Below, in pieces: positions 41,624-50,001 of a DNA stretch of 64,000 nucleotides. The translations under genes and the position numbers were made by a program. The notes beneath the pieces are model-generated. The model was given only the letters and a program-made list of their open reading frames with translations, was not told the origin of the DNA and made no database searches. Numbering within the stretch: position 1 is the first letter of the stretch; every line of letters begins with the position of its first letter. The stretch comes from Nocardia cyriacigeorgica (GTDB lineage Bacteria; Actinomycetota; Actinomycetes; Mycobacteriales; Mycobacteriaceae): the NCBI RefSeq assembly GCF_005863245.1, contig NZ_VBUT01000012.1, positions 1 to 64,000 of the forward strand, given 5' to 3'.

Positions 41624-42310
41624 GTGGCCGAGACGACGTCGACCGAGACGACGGTGTCGCAGGTGCTGGCCGAGCTGGCCGCCCTCGACGACCCGAAGAT
41701 GCGCGCGGTGAACGAGAAGCACGGCGACGATCACGGCGTGAACCTCACCAAGCTGCGTGCGGTCGCCAAACGGTTGAAGACCCAGCAGGACCTCGCCCGC
41801 GATCTCTGGGCCACCGGCGACACCGCCGCCCGCCTGCTGGCCTTGCTGATCTGCCGCCCGAAGGCCTTCGAGCGTGATGAGCTGGACGCCATGATGCGTC
41901 AGGCCCGCGCGCCGAAGGTGCAGGACTGGCTGGTGAACTACGTGGTGAAGAAGAACCCGCACGCCGAAGACCTGCGCCGCGCCTGGTTCGCCGACCCGGA
42001 CCCGCTGGTCGCCGGCGCCGGCTGGGCGCTCACCGCCGAACGCGTGGTGAAGAACCCCGAAGGACTCGACCTCACCGAGCTGCTCGACATCATCGAAGCG
42101 CAGATGAAAGACGCCCCCGACCGCCTCCAATGGGCGATGAACACCTGCCTGGCCCAGATCGGCATCGCCCACCCCGACCACCGTGCCCGCGCGCTGGACA
42201 TCGGCGAACGGCTCGAAGTCCTGAAGGACTACCCGACCTCCCCGGGCTGCACATCCCCTTACGCGCCCATCTGGATCAACGAAATGGTCAGTCGCCAGCA
42301 GGCGAAGTAA
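41624..42310 (+). CDS. DNA alkylation repair protein, AlkD-like HEAT-repeat
   Basis: Protein of 228 aa, almost entirely helical, fitting the HEAT-like AlkC/AlkD superfamily that excises alkylated bases. WATGDTAARLLALLI, APKVQDWLVNYVVKKNP and the C-terminal CTSPYAPIWINEMV are the recognised stretches. The GTG start follows a strong aggagg 8-13 nt upstream. It is a single-gene unit. Some members are only structural relatives without glycosylase activity, so the function is provisional. Confidence 0.8.
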   Translation: MAETTSTETTVSQVLAELAALDDPKMRAVNEKHGDDHGVNLTKLRAVAKRLKTQQDLARDLWATGDTAARLLALLICRPKAFERDELDAMMRQARAPKVQDWLVNYVVKKNPHAEDLRRAWFADPDPLVAGAGWALTAERVVKNPEGLDLTELLDIIEAQMKDAPDRLQWAMNTCLAQIGIAHPDHRARALDIGERLEVLKDYPTSPGCTSPYAPIWINEMVSRQQAK

Positions 42311-42525
42311 GGGAGGCCGGCCACGTTCACATCGCCGCCGCGGGGCAACCCCCGGCGGACTCGAAGACGTAGGCCCGCCCCCCATCGGCGGTGTGGCCGC
42401 CGGATCAGCGCAAGCGCCATCGATCCCCAGCCGGGCAATCCAAAGCCGCCCGTGGCCGACGACGGCACGGTGACGATCACCGACTACGGCATCTCCCCGA
42501 CGCCACGAAAGAGCGCGGAGTACCG

Positions 42526-42587
42526 CGACGAGGGGTACATGAGGCTGTTGATCGCGGCGTGTCGCCGGTCTCATGTAGCCCTCGTCG
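42526..42587. repeat. Dispersed 3'-end inverted repeat, copy B
   Basis: Arms 42526-42543 (CGACGAGGGGTACATGAG) and 42570-42587 (CTCATGTAGCCCTCGTCG) pair at 17 of 18 positions. The right arm ends two bases short of the espG stop codon. It is the most diverged of the four copies but keeps the central TACATGAG/CTCATGTA. Confidence 0.7.
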
Positions 42588-42589
42588 GC

Positions 42590-43372
42590 TCACCACGCGG
42601 GTGCGGTGGCGCGGCGGGTGGTGTCGATGGTGTGCTGGAGGGCGCGGACGATTTCCTCGGGTGGGGCCGGGGCGAGGGTGAATTCGTCGTGCGGGTGGTG
42701 CTGGAGGAGGTAGCGGCCGTCGTTGGGCTGGTAGTCCATCCAGGTGAAACCGCGGACGTCCGGGGTGGGGCGGCCGTCGATCGCGCCGCCGGTGTAGACA
42801 CCGACCTCGCCGAGGCTCGAGCGTGGGCGGCGCACGATGCGGTTGATCTTCTCGGTGAGCGACAGGCGCGTCGGATGTTTGGCGTACTCCACCCGGCTCA
42901 CATCGGAGCCACGCGCGCGCAGCCCTTCGTACTTACCACCCGCGCACTTGGGTAGATGTGCCACCACCTGGCCGGCGAGGGCCTGCGCGGGGAGCATCGA
43001 CAAGACGACATCGCGACCGTAAGCCTGTGTGGGGCCGGGCAATTGGACCGCCAGCGCGGCCGCCTGACCGACGATGCCCGCGTGAATCCGCACGACCTGC
43101 CGGAAATCCTGGCCGAAGAAGCCGTGCACCTCCACCCGCACCTCCGGTTCGAGCAGCGTGGAAATCGCCCGGTGCAGACGCTGATCGGCGATGGCGGCGA
43201 GTCGCTGCCCGGCCTCCTTACGCATCCGCTGATAGTCGTCGTAGGGGACCGGTTCGTCGGGAACGCGGCGCTCCGGCTCCCATTTGATCGGATACGGCAA
43301 CCGGTCGCGGCCGAACGCGTTCACCGCCAGGGTGAACATCAAACCATCCATCCGCCAACGTGATTCGCTCAT
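42590..43372 (-). CDS. ESX secretion-associated EspG-family chaperone
   Basis: Protein of 260 aa. WRMDGLMFTLAVNAFGRDRLPYPI at the start and the mixed alpha/beta pattern through RGFTWMDYQPNDGRYLL match EspG, the cytosolic chaperone that holds PE-PPE pairs before type VII secretion. Its ATG overlaps the stop of the PPE-like gene by four bases (ATGA), which is strong evidence of partnership. No ESX core genes (eccB-E, mycP) are in the window, so secretion would depend on a distant system. Confidence 0.88.
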   Translation of the reverse strand: MSESRWRMDGLMFTLAVNAFGRDRLPYPIKWEPERRVPDEPVPYDDYQRMRKEAGQRLAAIADQRLHRAISTLLEPEVRVEVHGFFGQDFRQVVRIHAGIVGQAAALAVQLPGPTQAYGRDVVLSMLPAQALAGQVVAHLPKCAGGKYEGLRARGSDVSRVEYAKHPTRLSLTEKINRIVRRPRSSLGEVGVYTGGAIDGRPTPDVRGFTWMDYQPNDGRYLLQHHPHDEFTLAPAPPEEIVRALQHTIDTTRRATAPAW

Positions 43373-44718
43373 CCGCCGATCACTCCACCCGGTGGCAACG
43401 CCGGCGGCTGACTGCCGAGCAGTTCATCGCCGTGGTCGTAGATCAAATAGTCGGGCGTCTTGTGCTCGTCGTCGTCCTCGCCCTTGCCGCCGCCCCGTCC
43501 GGCGGGCATGCCCATGCCCGGCATCCCCATCCGGCCATTACGCCCGGAACCCGCGCCCGCGCCCGTCGACGCGGCCGCCCTACCCTGCGTGCCCGCACCG
43601 CCACCGGGCAGGCTGCGACCCGCGCCCGGCGTCGACGGCACACCGCTGCCGCCGAGACCGCCACCGGAACCCAGACCGCCGGTGCCCACCCCGCCCGGCA
43701 GCCCGGAGGTACCGCGCGGAAGATCCGAGGTCGGGAGCTGGGTGCCCGCTGGCGTGGTCGACGCAGGCGTGGTGGAGGCGGGGGTGGTGGACTGCGGAGT
43801 CGTATCGTCCGAGGTGTCGTCGGTGGGGTTCGACTCTTCGCCGTTGCCGGTGTTCTCCTCGCCGCCGCCGTTCTCGCCCCCGCCGCCGCCACCACCGCCG
43901 CCACCGCCCGGCGGCCAGACCGAATTGCCGGGAGGATAGACCGGGGGTTTCCAGCCCTCCTCCTTGTCGTCTACCGGATTCTTCGGTTTGGGGAGATTCG
44001 GCGTATGGCCGTCGACGTCTTCCGCGCCCGGGCGGTAATACGTGGTCATCACGAACCGGGCGTTTTCCTGCGCCTCGGTGGCCCGGTATTCAGGGCCTTT
44101 GATGACGCTCTGGAACGGTAGGGCGTTGATGACTTTGTCGCCGACGGTGGTGTCGTCGGGTTTGCCGACGGAGTTCTTGGCTTGGGCCAAGTGGCCTTCC
44201 ATGAGGTCTAGGCCGTGGGCAACCATCTGGAAGCACGCAGCAATCGTTGTGAACGAGCTTGCGAACGCGCGGGTGCCTTCGATTGCGGCGGTGCCGGACT
44301 GCCCATTCCAGTAGGCGGTAATGTCGTCTTCGACGCCCTTGGAGAAGACGCCAATGGCATCCCGAGCCGCTTTGGTGAGGTTACGCCAACCGTCGGCTTT
44401 GGCGTTGATCGCCGTTGGGTCTACGTCCTTTACTGCGTCGTAGATCTCTTGGTGAGACATTGTTTCAAAGGGGTCTTTTACGAGGATGACGCGGCCCGCA
44501 AACTGGTCGCTACCGTATTCGCCGAGAAGGCCTGCCCATTCAGTGTTGACGATCGCACGGTCGGCGTCCCACTGGGCCTTCTGATCGTTGATTCGCTGCT
44601 GGTCATCACGCTTGTTCTGGTCTGCTTCGCCAAGGCCGAGCGCTTCGCCGATCTCTTGGCCTGCCCTGTTGGCAATATGGCCGACCTGGTCGACCCACTC
44701 AGGAAAGTCGAGTCCCAT
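43369..44718 (-). CDS. PPE-like type VII secretion substrate with Gly/Pro-rich tail
   Basis: Protein of 449 aa. The helical N-terminal 190 residues (GLDFPEWVDQVGHIANRAG, later DDITAYWNGQSGTAA with a WNG turn at 137-139) resemble the PPE/WXG fold. From about residue 240 it is disordered: an 11-glycine run, TTPAST repeats and GMPGMGMP blocks. The ATG at 44718 is chosen because it overlaps the previous stop (TGATG); the longer upstream frame is an artefact of the neighbouring gene. It is flanked by a PE-like partner upstream and EspG downstream. Confidence 0.82.
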   Translation of the reverse strand: MGLDFPEWVDQVGHIANRAGQEIGEALGLGEADQNKRDDQQRINDQKAQWDADRAIVNTEWAGLLGEYGSDQFAGRVILVKDPFETMSHQEIYDAVKDVDPTAINAKADGWRNLTKAARDAIGVFSKGVEDDITAYWNGQSGTAAIEGTRAFASSFTTIAACFQMVAHGLDLMEGHLAQAKNSVGKPDDTTVGDKVINALPFQSVIKGPEYRATEAQENARFVMTTYYRPGAEDVDGHTPNLPKPKNPVDDKEEGWKPPVYPPGNSVWPPGGGGGGGGGGGENGGGEENTGNGEESNPTDDTSDDTTPQSTTPASTTPASTTPAGTQLPTSDLPRGTSGLPGGVGTGGLGSGGGLGGSGVPSTPGAGRSLPGGGAGTQGRAAASTGAGAGSGRNGRMGMPGMGMPAGRGGGKGEDDDEHKTPDYLIYDHGDELLGSQPPALPPGGVIGG

Positions 44719-45116
44719 CACTGAGCCCCAGTCTTCCCGAGCGCACCAGCTGTCGACTGGTCTGTTTCCTCGATGCGCCGGATAGCTAATGCGTAAGTTT
44801 CGCTCATCAGTGTGACGATTTCGTGGCTCTCCTTGAGCCTGTTGACAGCAGAATCTTGGTCTGTGACAGCCTTCGCCGCGAACTTCTTTTGGAGTTCGAC
44901 AGCAGAACCCAGAGTGCCGAAGCCCGACACATGCTCGAGTGCGGCGGCATCGTCGAGCATGTCGTCGAGTGCGGTGATCATCGCGTCTGCTCGGGCTTTC
45001 AGAGCATTTCCGATGTCCGGGTCCATACGTAACTCGCCGTTCTCGGCTTGGGTCTTGAGTGCCTTCCAATGGCTCACCAACCCGGCCTGCTCCGTGCCGC
45101 TGGGTGACTCTGTCAC
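44718..45116 (-). CDS. Small helical PE-like/ESX-associated protein
   Basis: Protein of 132 aa, predicted almost all helix, without signal peptide or membrane segment. LKARADAMITALDDMLDDAAALEHVSGFGTLGSAVELQKKFAAKAV has the two-helix layout of PE-like partners. The stop codon overlaps the start of the PPE-like gene, and EspG follows, so by position it should be the PE-type partner of that complex. The classical YxxxD/E secretion signal is not clearly present at the C-terminus, so the role is inferred. Confidence 0.75.
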   Translation of the reverse strand: MTESPSGTEQAGLVSHWKALKTQAENGELRMDPDIGNALKARADAMITALDDMLDDAAALEHVSGFGTLGSAVELQKKFAAKAVTDQDSAVNRLKESHEIVTLMSETYALAIRRIEETDQSTAGALGKTGAQ

Positions 45117-45186
45117 CGTTCCCTCCCGACCTTGTTTCCTGAGCTGTTCAGCATCGGCGCCCGCCCGAATGTTTTTGCGTTCACGG

Positions 45187-45768
45187 CTATCGGGGTAAGT
45201 AAGGCTCGAGCTCAGCGGCGTGCCGGACGGTCAGATCGCATGGCGGTGACTGTGGCATCTCGTCTCGTTTGCTGTAGCGCCAGCCAACGACAACTTCGAG
45301 CGACCCGTTTGACCATGGCAGGTTGACGTAGCAACGCAGCTTGTCTTCGTCGGATTTGTCGTAATAGACCAGTCCCGAACGGTCGCCCACCTCGACATCG
45401 CGAAAACCCGTGAGGTTGGCGTTGTTGCGGGCGTCGTCCTGGGTGTAGGTCGCGGATGCGACGCTCACGAGATATGGCCCTTCAGTCGAATCCCACCGGC
45501 AGATTCGCCAGGCCGTCGCCCCGGTCGGTGCATCCGTAACCGTAGATTTCGAGGCTGGATCAACCTTCGTAGCCCGCAGCGCCTCGTCCGACAGTTCGGT
45601 GCAAGGATTCCACTCGACCGTCTTCTCTCCGGTCGACTCCGTCTGCCCCTGTGCCGCCGGCTCCCCATCCACCGACGTCGAACACCCGGCGACAAGCCCG
45701 ACTGCGGCGATTCCGCCCAGCATCGCGCGGACCGCGACCCCTCTGTGTGCACTACTCGCGGTACGCAT
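45187..45768 (-). CDS. DUF3558 lipoprotein
   Basis: Protein of 193 aa. The signal peptide ends in the lipobox LVAGC (mature Cys at about residue 29). The body has PCTELSDEALRATKVDPASK, then WRICRWDS, then GFRDVEVGDRSGLVY and RCYVNLPWSNGSLEVVVG, the DUF3558 pattern. A perfect aggaggggt precedes the ATG. It lies 70 bp upstream of the PE-like gene on the same strand, and such lipoproteins often accompany nocardial PPE-EspG cassettes. Confidence 0.88.
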   Translation of the reverse strand: MRTASSAHRGVAVRAMLGGIAAVGLVAGCSTSVDGEPAAQGQTESTGEKTVEWNPCTELSDEALRATKVDPASKSTVTDAPTGATAWRICRWDSTEGPYLVSVASATYTQDDARNNANLTGFRDVEVGDRSGLVYYDKSDEDKLRCYVNLPWSNGSLEVVVGWRYSKRDEMPQSPPCDLTVRHAAELEPYLPR

Positions 45769-45917
45769 ACCCCTCCTGCTTTCGGTGCGAAAAGACCGAC
45801 ACTGAATAGGACGCACCTTACCGGCATCCGGTTCCACCCGATCTTTCGTCCAGGACGCGGGCCCCCGGCACCCACGTCGGTCACCCGCATGTGTCCCGGC
45901 TCAGCTCCCGATCCCTC

Positions 45918-45978
45918 GCCGAGAGCTACATGAGCGAGGCATCCGTCGAGAGCGTCCCTCGCTCATGTAGCTCTCGGC
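45918..45978. repeat. Dispersed 3'-end inverted repeat, copy C (perfect)
   Basis: Arms 45918-45939 and 45957-45978 are complementary at all 22 positions around a 17-nt loop. The arm reads GCCGAGAGCTACATGAGCGA and two more G. It contains the stop codon of the MerR gene. Confidence 0.9.
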
Positions 45979-46595
45979 GCTTCGAGTTGGTCGGCGAGGC
46001 GTTGGGCGGTGAGTTCGGCGTGGGTGATGCGGCGGAGGGCGGCGAGGATGGGTTCGTAGAGGACGGTGCCGAGGACGGCGTATTCGATGGCGGCGGCGGG
46101 GGAGTCGAGGGGCATGCGGTCGATTTCGTAGGCGGCGATGGCGGTGATGTGAGGGGCGTAGGCGCGTAGGCGGTCGTCGGTCATGGGCAGGCCTGCGGCT
46201 TCGGCGTCGGCGAGGGCTTGTTCGAGTTGGGCGGCGGCGGGGAGGTCGGCGGGGAGCGGGCGGCCGAGGGCGGCGAAAGCGGCTCGGGCGCGCGGCAATT
46301 CGGTGTCGGTGCTCGACTCGGGTGACGGCGGGAGTGCGGAGGTGGCGGCGCCTAGGGCGGTGAGCAGGGATTCGTCGGGGGTGTCGATGAGGCCGACGAT
46401 CGTTTTGATCTTCGCCAGCGATAACCCGTGCCCGGACAGGGCTTTCACCAGGGCGATGCGTTCGACGTGCGGTTCTCCGTATTCGGCGCGGGTGGCGCTG
46501 GTGGCGCGGCCGGGCATGAGCACGCCTTCGCGCAGGTAGTACTTGATCGTCGGCACCGGCACTCCGGTGCGGGCCGCCAGCTCCGACATCAGCAT
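45963..46595 (-). CDS. MerR-family transcriptional regulator
   Basis: Protein of 210 aa. SELAARTGVPVPTIKYYLREGVLMPGRATSATRAEYGE is a clear MerR winged helix, followed by the dimerisation helix (VERIALVKALSGHGLSLAKIKTIVGLI) and an effector domain without a cysteine metal site, so the inducer is probably organic. A GGAGGAGG site precedes the ATG. It is divergent from a membrane protein gene, and two 19-bp MerR dyads lie between them. The last codons lie inside copy C of the dispersed repeat. Confidence 0.92.
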   Translation of the reverse strand: MLMSELAARTGVPVPTIKYYLREGVLMPGRATSATRAEYGEPHVERIALVKALSGHGLSLAKIKTIVGLIDTPDESLLTALGAATSALPPSPESSTDTELPRARAAFAALGRPLPADLPAAAQLEQALADAEAAGLPMTDDRLRAYAPHITAIAAYEIDRMPLDSPAAAIEYAVLGTVLYEPILAALRRITHAELTAQRLADQLEAPRAT

Positions 46596-46622
46596 CGCGT
46601 CTGCTCCTCCTCCGATTGGCCC

Positions 46623-46652
46623 TTGACATTGGATAGTTTAGCTATCCATTAT
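46623..46652 (+). promoter_or_regulatory. MerR-type promoter with long spacer, TTGACA-N18-CATTAT
   Basis: TTGACA (46623-46628) and CATTAT (46647-46652) are 18 bp apart, with the first dyad lying inside the spacer, the classic layout activated by DNA untwisting. It reads toward the membrane protein gene at 46697. Confidence 0.65.
46630..46648. promoter_or_regulatory. MerR operator 1, TGGATAG-N5-CTATCCA
   Basis: Perfect 7+7 dyad over 19 bp inside the promoter spacer. Confidence 0.8.
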
Positions 46653-46671
46653 TGGGTAGTCACACTATCCA
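46653..46671. promoter_or_regulatory. MerR operator 2, TGGGTAG-N5-CTATCCA
   Basis: Second copy with one mismatch, centred 23 bp from the first, between the -10 region and the gene. It may add repression. Confidence 0.7.
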
Positions 46672-46696
46672 ATTGAATCGACGCCAGGAAGCAGTC

Positions 46697-47128
46697 ATGG
46701 ATACCTCGCTGATCTCGCCGTTCATGAGCATCGTGCTCGGGGCGACCATCCTCTCGGTGGTCACCATCGCCTTCGGTGGCACCTTCCTCCTGCGCGTCGT
46801 CACCGGCGCCCACCCCACCAATGACCTGCAAAAATCCTTCTTTCGTGCCGGCCACGCGCACGCCGGGGTGCTGGTCATGCTCGGCCTGTTGCTCGCCGTT
46901 CTCGGCAACGCGACGGGTGCGAGCACGGGCTGGGCCGACGGCGGCGCGATCGCCGTCCTGGTCGCCGCCATCCTGATGCCGCTCGGCTTCTTCCTCTCGG
47001 TGCTCGGCCGCGACCCGCAACGGCCGAACCGGATGATCATCAGCGTCTGGCTGGGTGCGACGCTGCTGGTGGCCGGGCTGCTGGTGTCGGGAATCGCGAC
47101 GCTCGTCGCCGGAATCGACCGGTTCTGA
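46697..47128 (+). CDS. Small four-helix membrane protein controlled by MerR
   Basis: Protein of 143 aa with four hydrophobic segments (about 10-32, 55-75, 82-102, 115-137). A GHAHAGVLVML motif in the second segment has histidines that could bind metal or haem. I do not recognise the family. An aggaag site precedes the ATG. Its promoter holds the MerR operators, so it is the likely target gene of the divergent regulator; a role in efflux or membrane stress is a guess from context. Confidence 0.8.
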   Translation: MDTSLISPFMSIVLGATILSVVTIAFGGTFLLRVVTGAHPTNDLQKSFFRAGHAHAGVLVMLGLLLAVLGNATGASTGWADGGAIAVLVAAILMPLGFFLSVLGRDPQRPNRMIISVWLGATLLVAGLLVSGIATLVAGIDRF

Positions 47129-47296
47129 ACGGGGTCGGCGACGATCGTCCGACGCTGACAACCAAACAGGCCGGTCAGTCTTCATACATTGTCAGTCCGT
47201 ATTTTTCGTTCGCCTCGCGTACTGTCGTCCGGGCCAGTGCATTCGAAGCCGGCCGCTCGTACCAGTTCGTCATGATTCGGAAATCGAGGCAAGCGA

Positions 47297-48469
47297 ATGA
47301 ACCACAAGCTATGGCTGCTCGGGCGATCGGTCGCGGTGGGCGGACATATCTTGCGGGAGAAGGTCATCCGGCCCAAGGCGCGAACCATCGACGACGTTCC
47401 GGTCTCCGGGGAGACGATCACACCGGCCTGGCTCACCGCGGTGCTGTGCCGCGATGTCCCCGGCGCGGAGGTCGTCTCCTGCGCGACGTCCAATGGCAGC
47501 AGCGGTACCTCGACCCGAGTCGCGATCGAGGTCGAATACAACGAGGCGGGCCAGCAGGCCGGGCTGCCGACGGCGCTGTTCGCGAAGACCACCACCGCCT
47601 TCAGCCAGCGCATACTGCTCGGCGGCGGCAAGATGATCACCGGCGAAACCCGGTTCTTCCGTGACTTCCGGCCCGAGGTCGAGATGGAGGCGCCGGTCGG
47701 ATACTGGGGCGCCGCCGACGAATCGTCGTGGCGTTCCATCGCGTTGATGGAAGACATCGCCAGCACCCGCGGCGCGGTGTTCGTCGAGCCGACCACCTCG
47801 GTGAGCAAGTCGCAGATGGAGGATCTGGTGCGCAACCTCGCGCGCCTGCACGGCACCTTCTGGGAACATCCGTCGATCGCCGTCCTCAACACCCCGAGCT
47901 ACATGCTCCAGGCCTACCTCGCCGCGATCGATATGAAGAAGCGCTGCGCGATCGGGCTGGAACGGGCCGGGGAGGTGATTCCCGAATCGCTGCGCGGACA
48001 GAGCGAACGGCTGTGGGCGGGCGTCGAGCGGGCGATCGAGCTGGCCACCGACGACCTTCCGCCGACGCTGCTGCACGGTGATCCGCATATCGGGCAGACC
48101 TACGCCACCGGCGACGGCCGGATGGGGTTCGTCGACTGGCAGGTCGTGATGCGGGGCGGGTGGGCACACGATTTCGCCTACACCGTGAACTCGGGGTGCG
48201 AGCCGCAGGACCGGCGGGCATGGGATCGCCACCTGCTCGAGGCCTACCTGGACGAACTCGCCGAGGTCCGCGGATCGGCGCCCTCGTTCGACGAGGCCTG
48301 GCTGGCTTATCGGCAACAGTCCATGTTCGCTTACGCGGCATGGGCTTTCACCATCGGCCGCGCTGCCTATCAGCCCAAGATGCAGTCCGTCGAAACATGT
48401 TTGACCCTGCTGGAACGCATTACCACCGCATTGGACGATCACGACTCGTTGGATGCCCTCGGCGTCTGA
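47297..48469 (+). CDS. Aminoglycoside-phosphotransferase-like kinase
   Basis: Protein of 390 aa of the APH/choline-kinase fold. The catalytic loop LLHGDPHIGQ has D262, and the metal-binding segment reads FVDWQV. The Asn expected after HGDxHxx is Gln (Q267) here. MEDIASTRGAVF and the N-terminal extension fit the large actinobacterial group of unknown small-molecule kinases. It ends 31 bp before a P450 gene on the same strand, so the two are probably an operon acting on one metabolite. An antibiotic-resistance role is not indicated. Confidence 0.85.
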   Translation: MNHKLWLLGRSVAVGGHILREKVIRPKARTIDDVPVSGETITPAWLTAVLCRDVPGAEVVSCATSNGSSGTSTRVAIEVEYNEAGQQAGLPTALFAKTTTAFSQRILLGGGKMITGETRFFRDFRPEVEMEAPVGYWGAADESSWRSIALMEDIASTRGAVFVEPTTSVSKSQMEDLVRNLARLHGTFWEHPSIAVLNTPSYMLQAYLAAIDMKKRCAIGLERAGEVIPESLRGQSERLWAGVERAIELATDDLPPTLLHGDPHIGQTYATGDGRMGFVDWQVVMRGGWAHDFAYTVNSGCEPQDRRAWDRHLLEAYLDELAEVRGSAPSFDEAWLAYRQQSMFAYAAWAFTIGRAAYQPKMQSVETCLTLLERITTALDDHDSLDALGV

Positions 48470-48500
48470 CCGACAAATTCGAACAGTCTGGAGTTCCCGC

Positions 48501-49754
48501 GTGACTACCTCCACCCCTTGGGCGCAGGTCACCTCGTGCCCGGTGGCCCACGGATCGCCCACGCTCACCCTCGGCCCGCGCGTCTCGCTGCATTCGCCCG
48601 AATTCGCCGACGATCCGCACCGGCACTACAGCGAAATGCGCAGGCGCTACGGGTCGTTGGCGCCGGTCGAGCTGGCACCCGACGTCCCGGCCACCCTGGT
48701 GATCGGCTACAGCACCGCAGTGCGCATCCTCAACGATCCCGAGCATTTTCCCGCCGACCCGCGGGCATGGCAGAAGAACGTCCCGGCCGACTGCCCGATT
48801 CTGCCGCTGCTGGAATGGCGGCCGATGGCGAGCCGGAGCTCGGGCGCCGATTTCGTGCGCTACCGCCAGGCCATCACCGCAGGCATCGACAACGTCGATC
48901 TGTATGCGCTCAACGGCGTCGTGGAGAACATCGCTGTTCCGCTGATCAACACGTTCTGCGCCGACGGGGAAGCCGATCTGATCCGCCAGTATGTCTTTCC
49001 GCTGGTCTTCGAAGTGGTCAACTTCCTGCTCGGCTGCCCCGCCGAGATCGGTCAGCGGGTGGCGGCGGGAACGGCGGCGCTGCTCGAGGGGGTCGACGCG
49101 GAGAAGGGCAATCAGCTGCTCGGCGAGGCCCTGATGCAACTGGTGACCTTCAAACGCGGCGAACCCGGCAACGACATCACTTCCGCGCTGCTGCAACACG
49201 AATCCGCGCTCGACGATGTGGAGGTGTCGCACCACGTCTCCCAGGTGTACGGCACCGGAATCGAATTCCAGCTCAACCTGATCGCGAACACCCTGCTGCT
49301 GGTGCTCAGCGATGAACGCTTCGGCGGCAGCGTGCTCGGCGGGAACCTGTCCTCGCGTGACGCCCTGGACGAAGTGCTGTTCAACGACCCGCCGCTGGCG
49401 AATCTGCTGATCACCTATCCGCGTCAGCCGATCCTGATCGACGAGGTGTGGCTGCCCGCGCACCAGCCGGTCGTCATCAGCATGGCCGCCTGCAACAACG
49501 ACCCCGCCGTGCGCAATGGCGAACTGCTCGGCAACCGCGCCCACCTGGCCTGGGGCGTCGGCCCGCACGCCTGCCCCGCCCAATCCCTGGCCTACCTGAT
49601 CGCCCAAGACGCCATCGACCAACTCCTCGACGCCCTCCCCGACCTACGCCTCAACCTCCCCGACGGCACCCCCACCTGGCGCCCCGGTCCCTTCCACCGC
49701 GCGCTGGCAGAACTCCCGGTCACCTTCCCGCCGGCAGCCCCGCTCACCATCTAG
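48501..49754 (+). CDS. Cytochrome P450 lacking the ExxR motif
   Basis: Protein of 417 aa. The haem-binding loop WGVGPHACPAQ gives C358 as the axial ligand. The K-helix ExxR position reads E291-V-L-F294 (DEVLFNDPP), so the normally invariant Arg is Phe. The I-helix segment (YGTGIEFQLNLIAN) also lacks the usual acid-Thr pair. Actinobacterial CYP157-like enzymes show similar ExxR loss. The GTG at 48501 follows tggag and continues the kinase operon. Catalysis may be unusual (peroxide-driven or non-oxidative). Confidence 0.9.
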   Translation: MTTSTPWAQVTSCPVAHGSPTLTLGPRVSLHSPEFADDPHRHYSEMRRRYGSLAPVELAPDVPATLVIGYSTAVRILNDPEHFPADPRAWQKNVPADCPILPLLEWRPMASRSSGADFVRYRQAITAGIDNVDLYALNGVVENIAVPLINTFCADGEADLIRQYVFPLVFEVVNFLLGCPAEIGQRVAAGTAALLEGVDAEKGNQLLGEALMQLVTFKRGEPGNDITSALLQHESALDDVEVSHHVSQVYGTGIEFQLNLIANTLLLVLSDERFGGSVLGGNLSSRDALDEVLFNDPPLANLLITYPRQPILIDEVWLPAHQPVVISMAACNNDPAVRNGELLGNRAHLAWGVGPHACPAQSLAYLIAQDAIDQLLDALPDLRLNLPDGTPTWRPGPFHRALAELPVTFPPAAPLTI

Positions 49755-49766
49755 GGGCCGCCCCGG

Positions 49767-50000
49767 CTATCGCACCGGAGCCAGGTCGACACCGTCCGGC
49801 GGGCGGATGCGCCGCAGAGATCCGTCGAAAAGGGTTGCGTAGAGCGCCGATCCGCTTCCATCCGGGACGAAGATCCCAGCCTGCGGGCCGAACTCAGGCC
49901 CGGTCCAACCACCCGACACACCGGCCGCGATGACGCAACTAGCGCCGGTTTCGGGGTGCGCGCGATAGATGGAGCCTTCGACGTGCGCGGCCCCGGCCAC
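49767..50000 (-). CDS. Small unrecognised protein or gene fragment
   Basis: Frame of 77 codons with reasonably coding-like third positions. GSIYRAHPETGASCVI and FVPDGSGSALYATLFDGSLRRI look like two short blades of a beta-propeller, so it may be the end of a larger gene. Its GTG overlaps the stop of the VOC gene. I do not recognise a family. Confidence 0.4.
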   Translation of the reverse strand: MAGAAHVEGSIYRAHPETGASCVIAAGVSGGWTGPEFGPQAGIFVPDGSGSALYATLFDGSLRRIRPPDGVDLAPVR

Positions 50001-50001
50001 A

